A stretch of DNA of 64,000 bases, taken from assembly GCF_001611675.1 (NCBI RefSeq), contig NZ_CP014766.1, positions 2,108,001 to 2,172,000 on the forward strand, in the 5' to 3' direction. The notes under the pieces were generated by a model. That model was not told the origin of the DNA. It did not search any database and was given only the letters and a program-made list of their open reading frames with translations. The stretch's first letter is position 1, and each line of letters opens with the position of its first letter. The position numbers and the translations under genes were made by a program. Of this stretch, positions 60,972 through 64,000 are shown piece by piece. Origin of the DNA: Pontibacter akesuensis (GTDB lineage Bacteria; Bacteroidota; Bacteroidia; Cytophagales; Hymenobacteraceae).

Positions 60972-61679
60972 ATGTATCCTTCAAGCTATTTCAAAAACGA
61001 GTTCCGCAAATTTGCCGTGCATGGGCAGGGCCTGAGCGGATTGGGTGTGGACCAATACCTGCACCACATAGACAGTACGGCACGTTCGCGCCAGATCAAC
61101 AACATGACCCGCTCCGTGATAGAGGAGCGGCCCACGCATTTCCGGGAGATAGACGTGTTCTCGCGCCTGATGATGGACAGGATCGTGTTCCTGGGTACGC
61201 AGGTAGACGACAATATTGCCAACATCATCACGGCGCAACTGCTGTTCCTGGAGTCGGTGGATGCGCAGAAGGATGTGCTGCTTTACATTAACTGCCCGGG
61301 TGGTTCGGTGTATGCCGGCCTCGGTATTTACGACACTATGCAGTACATCATGCCTGATGTGGCGACTATTTGCACAGGTCTGGCAGCCTCCTTTGGCGCT
61401 GTCTTACTAGCTGGCGGCGCGAAGGATAAGCGCTCTGCGCTGCCCCATGCCCGCATCATGATTCACCAGCCTCTAGGCGGCGCCCAGGGACAGGCTTCCG
61501 ATATAGAGATTACCGCCCGCGAAATACTGAAGCTAAAGAAAGAACTCTACGAGATTCTCGCCTTGCACAGCGGCAGAACCTATCAGGAAATCCACGACAG
61601 CTCCGACCGCGACTACTGGCTCCGAGCCGACGAGGCTATGGCGTATGGGTTGATTGATGAGGTGTTGGAGCGGGAATAG
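60972..61679 (+). CDS. clpP: ATP-dependent Clp protease proteolytic subunit
   Basis: ClpP forms the 14-mer peptidase of ClpXP/ClpAP. The 235-residue protein has the catalytic Ser 140 ([11 protein letters not shown]), His 165 (MIHQPLGG) and Asp 214 (SSDRDYW). It is about 30-40 residues longer than typical ClpP at the N-terminus (a 50-residue extension before [19 protein letters not shown]), and has Phe after the catalytic Ser where most have Met. No clpX is adjacent. Bacteroidota often have a second ClpP, so this may be that paralogue. Confidence 0.94.
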   Translation: MYPSSYFKNEFRKFAVHGQGLSGLGVDQYLHHIDSTARSRQINNMTRSVIEERPTHFREIDVFSRLMMDRIVFLGTQVDDNIANIITAQLLFLESVDAQKDVLLYINCPGGSVYAGLGIYDTMQYIMPDVATICTGLAASFGAVLLAGGAKDKRSALPHARIMIHQPLGGAQGQASDIEITAREILKLKKELYEILALHSGRTYQEIHDSSDRDYWLRADEAMAYGLIDEVLERE

Positions 61680-61722
61680 TTTGAGTCTGAAAACAGACTT
61701 TATCTGTTTTCAGACTCAAACT
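61678..61722. terminator. 20-bp perfect hairpin between clpP and the GIY-YIG gene
   Basis: A perfect 20-bp stem (61678-61697 with 61703-61722) and 5-nt loop. The last two bases of the clpP stop lie in the left arm, and the stop of the convergent GIY-YIG gene lies at 61700-61702 in the loop. There is no T-run. Confidence 0.75.
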
Positions 61723-62554
61723 CCTTTAGCGTTATTCCGTTAGCTAACTTCCATTCTAGTAAACCATTTGCATTTCTACCCATCACCATTACTGCTGCAG
61801 TTGAAGGGCTGCTGAACACACTATCTTCCGTAAACTCATAGACTTCTCCGTTCTGCTGAAGAACGTTTTGTTCGATGAGCTGCTGTCTATACTTAGCAAA
61901 AGAAGGTGCAATTGAGTTAACATTTGACAATGTGGCTTTTGATCCTTTAAATACGACAAATCCTTCTGCTGTAGGTTCACCTAAGGCTTCTGCACCTCTT
62001 GCGCCTTTCAAATAGAAGATTGGCTGCTGCTCATCATTGCTCTTGATTTCTCGCTTTTCTTCAAATGCTTTATGACCAAGTGTATTTACAAGTAAGCGTA
62101 TATTAGATATGAACTCCTCCATTTCTGCTCTATCTGATTCAGAAATAGAAGATTGTGTAGGAATAACACTGTTTTCTAGTTGGTAGCGGCCAGCATCTTT
62201 AGCTAAAGAATGTAACCGGTTCTCAATGTACTTGATGTGTGCTTTATTTAAGTTTTCATCCTTACTAATGAATGCTATAGCCTCATTCCAAAAATCCTTT
62301 TGAGAAACCTGTTGCTGGAGCCGTTTCAATATCTCTTCAGCCTCGCCGATATATATTTTATCAAAGCCATCCTCACTCTTGCCAAACAGTAAATAAATAC
62401 CTGGATTATTTAGATCATGTCTATCTACACATTCCTTGATTTTGACACGGGGGATTCTATAGGCTTTACCTGTCCAGTTCGATAGTTCACAGGTCATACG
62501 GCCATTTGGATCACCGTCTATGAGAAATATCTTTATTGTTTTACCAAACTTCAT
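61700..62554 (-). CDS. GIY-YIG nuclease-domain protein with DUF4357
   Basis: This 284-residue protein has a GIY-YIG fold (residues about 45-125), with GIY at 52-54, YIG at 68-70, and the KAHIKYIENRL helix with a Glu that could bind metal. A DUF4357 domain follows at the C-terminus (about 222-275, SPSTAAVMVMGRNANGLLEWKL). This arrangement is seen in bacterial proteins of the GIY-YIG/DUF4357 type, some of which are linked to mobile elements or defence. Base composition is lower in GC than its neighbours, so it may be acquired. The target is unknown. Confidence 0.88.
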   Translation of the reverse strand: MKFGKTIKIFLIDGDPNGRMTCELSNWTGKAYRIPRVKIKECVDRHDLNNPGIYLLFGKSEDGFDKIYIGEAEEILKRLQQQVSQKDFWNEAIAFISKDENLNKAHIKYIENRLHSLAKDAGRYQLENSVIPTQSSISESDRAEMEEFISNIRLLVNTLGHKAFEEKREIKSNDEQQPIFYLKGARGAEALGEPTAEGFVVFKGSKATLSNVNSIAPSFAKYRQQLIEQNVLQQNGEVYEFTEDSVFSSPSTAAVMVMGRNANGLLEWKLANGITLKEFESENR

Positions 62555-62576
62555 GAGGATAAATTAAATATGGTTT

Positions 62577-64000
62577 TTACAACTTCACACAAATATTCTG
62601 CGGCTCGGTAAAGAAATTCAGTGCTTCAAAGCCTCCTTCGCGGCCAACGCCGGAGTTCTTCATGCCACCGAAGGGAGTTCTTAAGTCTCGCAGAAGCCAG
62701 GTGTTGACCCAGACGATGCCGCTGTGCACCTGGTGGGCCACGCGGTGTGCGCGGGGCAGGTTTTGCGTCCAGATGGTGGCGGAGAGGCCGTAGTCGGTGC
62801 AGTTGGCATACTGAATTACCTCTTCTTCAGTGTCGAAAGGTGTGAGCGTAACAACAGGACCAAAGATTTCCTCAGTGTTGGTGCGGCAGTTGTAGGGGAG
62901 GCCTTCGATAACGGTAGGGGCAACGAACCAGCCGTTGGCGCAGCGCCCTTCCACCTGCACTCGGTGTCCGCCGGTAAGTATACTTCCGCCTTCCTGCTTG
63001 GCCAGTTCGATGTAAGAAAGCACCTTCTGCATATGCTGCTCCGATACCACGGCGCCTTGCTTTGAGCTTTCCTCCAGCGGATCGCCTACGGTTAGGGCTT
63101 TTACCTTCTCCACAAAAGCATCGCGAAACTTCTCGTACAGCGGGCGCTCAATAAAGATGCGGGAGCCGCAGAGGCAGATCTGTCCCTGGTTGGCGAACGA
63201 CGAGTGGATAGAAGTATGGAGCGCGTTGTCGAAGTCGCAGTCGGCGAAGACGATGTTCGGGTTCTTGCCGCCCAGCTCCAGCGAAAGCTTCTTGAACATA
63301 GGAGCCGCCGTAGCCGCAATAGCGCGTCCGGTAGCGGTGCCGCCCGTGAAGGAGATAACCGGCACCTTCGGGTGGGCCACCATGGCCGCGCCAACCTTAT
63401 GGCCGTAGCCGTGCACAATGTTCAGGACGCCTGCAGGCAAGCCAGCCGCTATGCAAATCTCCGATAGCAGGTAGGCCGTCATGGGCGTTACTTCGGATGG
63501 TTTGGCCACCACACAGTTACCGGCAGCCAGGGCAGGCGCAATTTTCCAGGTAAACAAGTATAGCGGCAGGTTCCAGGGCGAAATACAGCCGGCCACACCA
63601 TGCGGATGACGAACCGTATAGTTGATGGCCTCAGTACCCTCCATGTAGTGCGCTTCCGAGGCAAAGTGCTGAATAGCCGTGCCGTAAAAACGCATGTTGC
63701 TGCTGGCACGCGGTATGTCCACCGTCTTCGCCAGCTTCAGCGGCTTTCCATTGTCTATTGATTCAGCTTCAGCTAACCGCTCCAGGTTCTCATCAATCAG
63801 GTCAGCAATGCGCATCATAATGCGGCCGCGCTTTTCGGCAGGCGTTTTCGCCCACGCCGGGAAAGCCGCTGTTGCCGCCTGCACCGCCTGCTCCACGTCC
63901 TGCTCGTCGGAGTCCGGGATCAGGGAGTATACTTCGCCGGTAGCCGGGTTGTAGTTGTCGATGTACTGCCCTGCCACTGGAGCTACCAGTTGGCCGTTGA
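62577..64000 (-). CDS. Aldehyde dehydrogenase, 5' end outside the window
   Basis: This NAD(P)-dependent enzyme oxidises an aldehyde to an acid. The frame is open to the window edge: the sequence upstream of the internal GTG at 63977 reads NGQLVAPVAGQYIDNYNPATGEVY, the normal ALDH N-terminus, so the gene continues past base 64000. Counting from that GTG, the motif LELGGKNPN has the general base Glu 234, and GQICLC holds the nucleophile Cys 268. The C-terminus GVGREGGFEALNFFTEPQNICVKL resembles 2-hydroxymuconate or aminomuconate semialdehyde dehydrogenases (ALDH8/DmpC-like), but no such pathway is visible here. It starts 22 bp upstream of the GIY-YIG start on the same strand. Confidence 0.9.
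   Translation of the reverse strand, partial: NGQLVAPVAGQYIDNYNPATGEVYSLIPDSDEQDVEQAVQAATAAFPAWAKTPAEKRGRIMMRIADLIDENLERLAEAESIDNGKPLKLAKTVDIPRASSNMRFYGTAIQHFASEAHYMEGTEAINYTVRHPHGVAGCISPWNLPLYLFTWKIAPALAAGNCVVAKPSEVTPMTAYLLSEICIAAGLPAGVLNIVHGYGHKVGAAMVAHPKVPVISFTGGTATGRAIAATAAPMFKKLSLELGGKNPNIVFADCDFDNALHTSIHSSFANQGQICLCGSRIFIERPLYEKFRDAFVEKVKALTVGDPLEESSKQGAVVSEQHMQKVLSYIELAKQEGGSILTGGHRVQVEGRCANGWFVAPTVIEGLPYNCRTNTEEIFGPVVTLTPFDTEEEVIQYANCTDYGLSATIWTQNLPRAHRVAHQVHSGIVWVNTWLLRDLRTPFGGMKNSGVGREGGFEALNFFTEPQNICVKL

Noticed and set aside
1..64000. CRISPR array, insertion sequence or prophage
   Set aside because: No direct repeat array with unique spacers, no transposase or integrase and no phage structural genes were seen.

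Overview
The window looks like chromosomal DNA of a Bacteroidota member, most likely a Cytophagales/Hymenobacteraceae species such as Pontibacter or a close relative. This is inferred from four things: Bacteroidota-type promoters (TTG, 19 bp, TAnnTTTG) in front of many genes; near absence of Shine-Dalgarno sequences; family content (Bacteroidota-type NusB, DUF1573 lipoprotein, S9 dipeptidyl peptidase IV, OmpP1/FadL porin, YtxH, FloA/NfeD, archaeal/eukaryotic-type ProRS); and a GC content that I judge to be in the low-to-mid 50s percent. No insertion sequence, prophage, CRISPR array or rRNA was seen. One tRNA gene (tRNA-Val, TAC) is present.

Layout. 0-2 kb: 3' end of a thiolase, a small charged exported protein, truA. 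2.0-2.66 kb: a gene-free stretch with GC-rich palindromic repeats and a structured element. 2.7-8.1 kb: two ABC half-exporters facing each other, with a membrane-anchored GyrI-like protein, a TetR regulator and an XRE-like protein between them. 8.2-14.5 kb: leucine dehydrogenase, nusB, ytxH, isocitrate dehydrogenase, DUF1573 lipoprotein, yajC, ybbR, coaE. 14.7-25.6 kb: tRNA-Val, AsmA protein, a glutamate dehydrogenase-like gene with mscS, anmK, an ArsR regulator, hemA, a histidine kinase, a FemAB/GNAT-like transferase. 25.7-36.9 kb: NhaC-like antiporter with a periplasmic extension, DMT exporter, dusB, CPBP protease, cdsA, a second glutamate dehydrogenase, psd, free-methionine sulfoxide reductase, ribD, prmC. 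37-42.5 kb: a tight sugar-nucleotide operon (UDP-HexNAc dehydrogenase, GalE, RfbB, WbpP-like epimerase, RfbA). 42.6-47.7 kb: methyltransferase, ChrA, 2OG-Fe(II) oxygenase, a lipoprotein and a GT14 glycosyltransferase. 47.9-49.7 kb: an AT-rich island with two exported proteins. 49.8-64 kb: floA/nfeD, proS, a low-complexity lipoprotein, FadL-like porin, DPP-IV, ClC channel, an ECF-like sigma factor with a tiny partner gene, clpP, a GIY-YIG/DUF4357 protein and the 3' part of an aldehyde dehydrogenase gene.

The genes are mostly housekeeping. Related groups are phospholipid synthesis (cdsA, psd), envelope precursor supply (the sugar-nucleotide operon, anmK), amino-acid nitrogen metabolism (three Glu/Leu/Phe/Val dehydrogenase paralogues in 25 kb) and export or stress functions (ABC exporters, ChrA, MscS, ClC, ClpP, fRMsr).

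The strongest unexplained signal is not a gene. The heptamer AAGTATA (or its complement TATACTT) occurs about 75 times by eye, against roughly 5-8 expected by chance. It lies in genes in all three reading frames, on both strands, and repeatedly just after stop codons, and is almost absent from the AT-rich island. Other points of note are a set of apparently leaderless genes whose -7 box ends exactly 4 nt before ATG, terminators that overlap the next promoter, a 16-bp palindrome upstream of ytxH, and a 20-bp perfect hairpin containing or touching the stop codons of two convergent genes.
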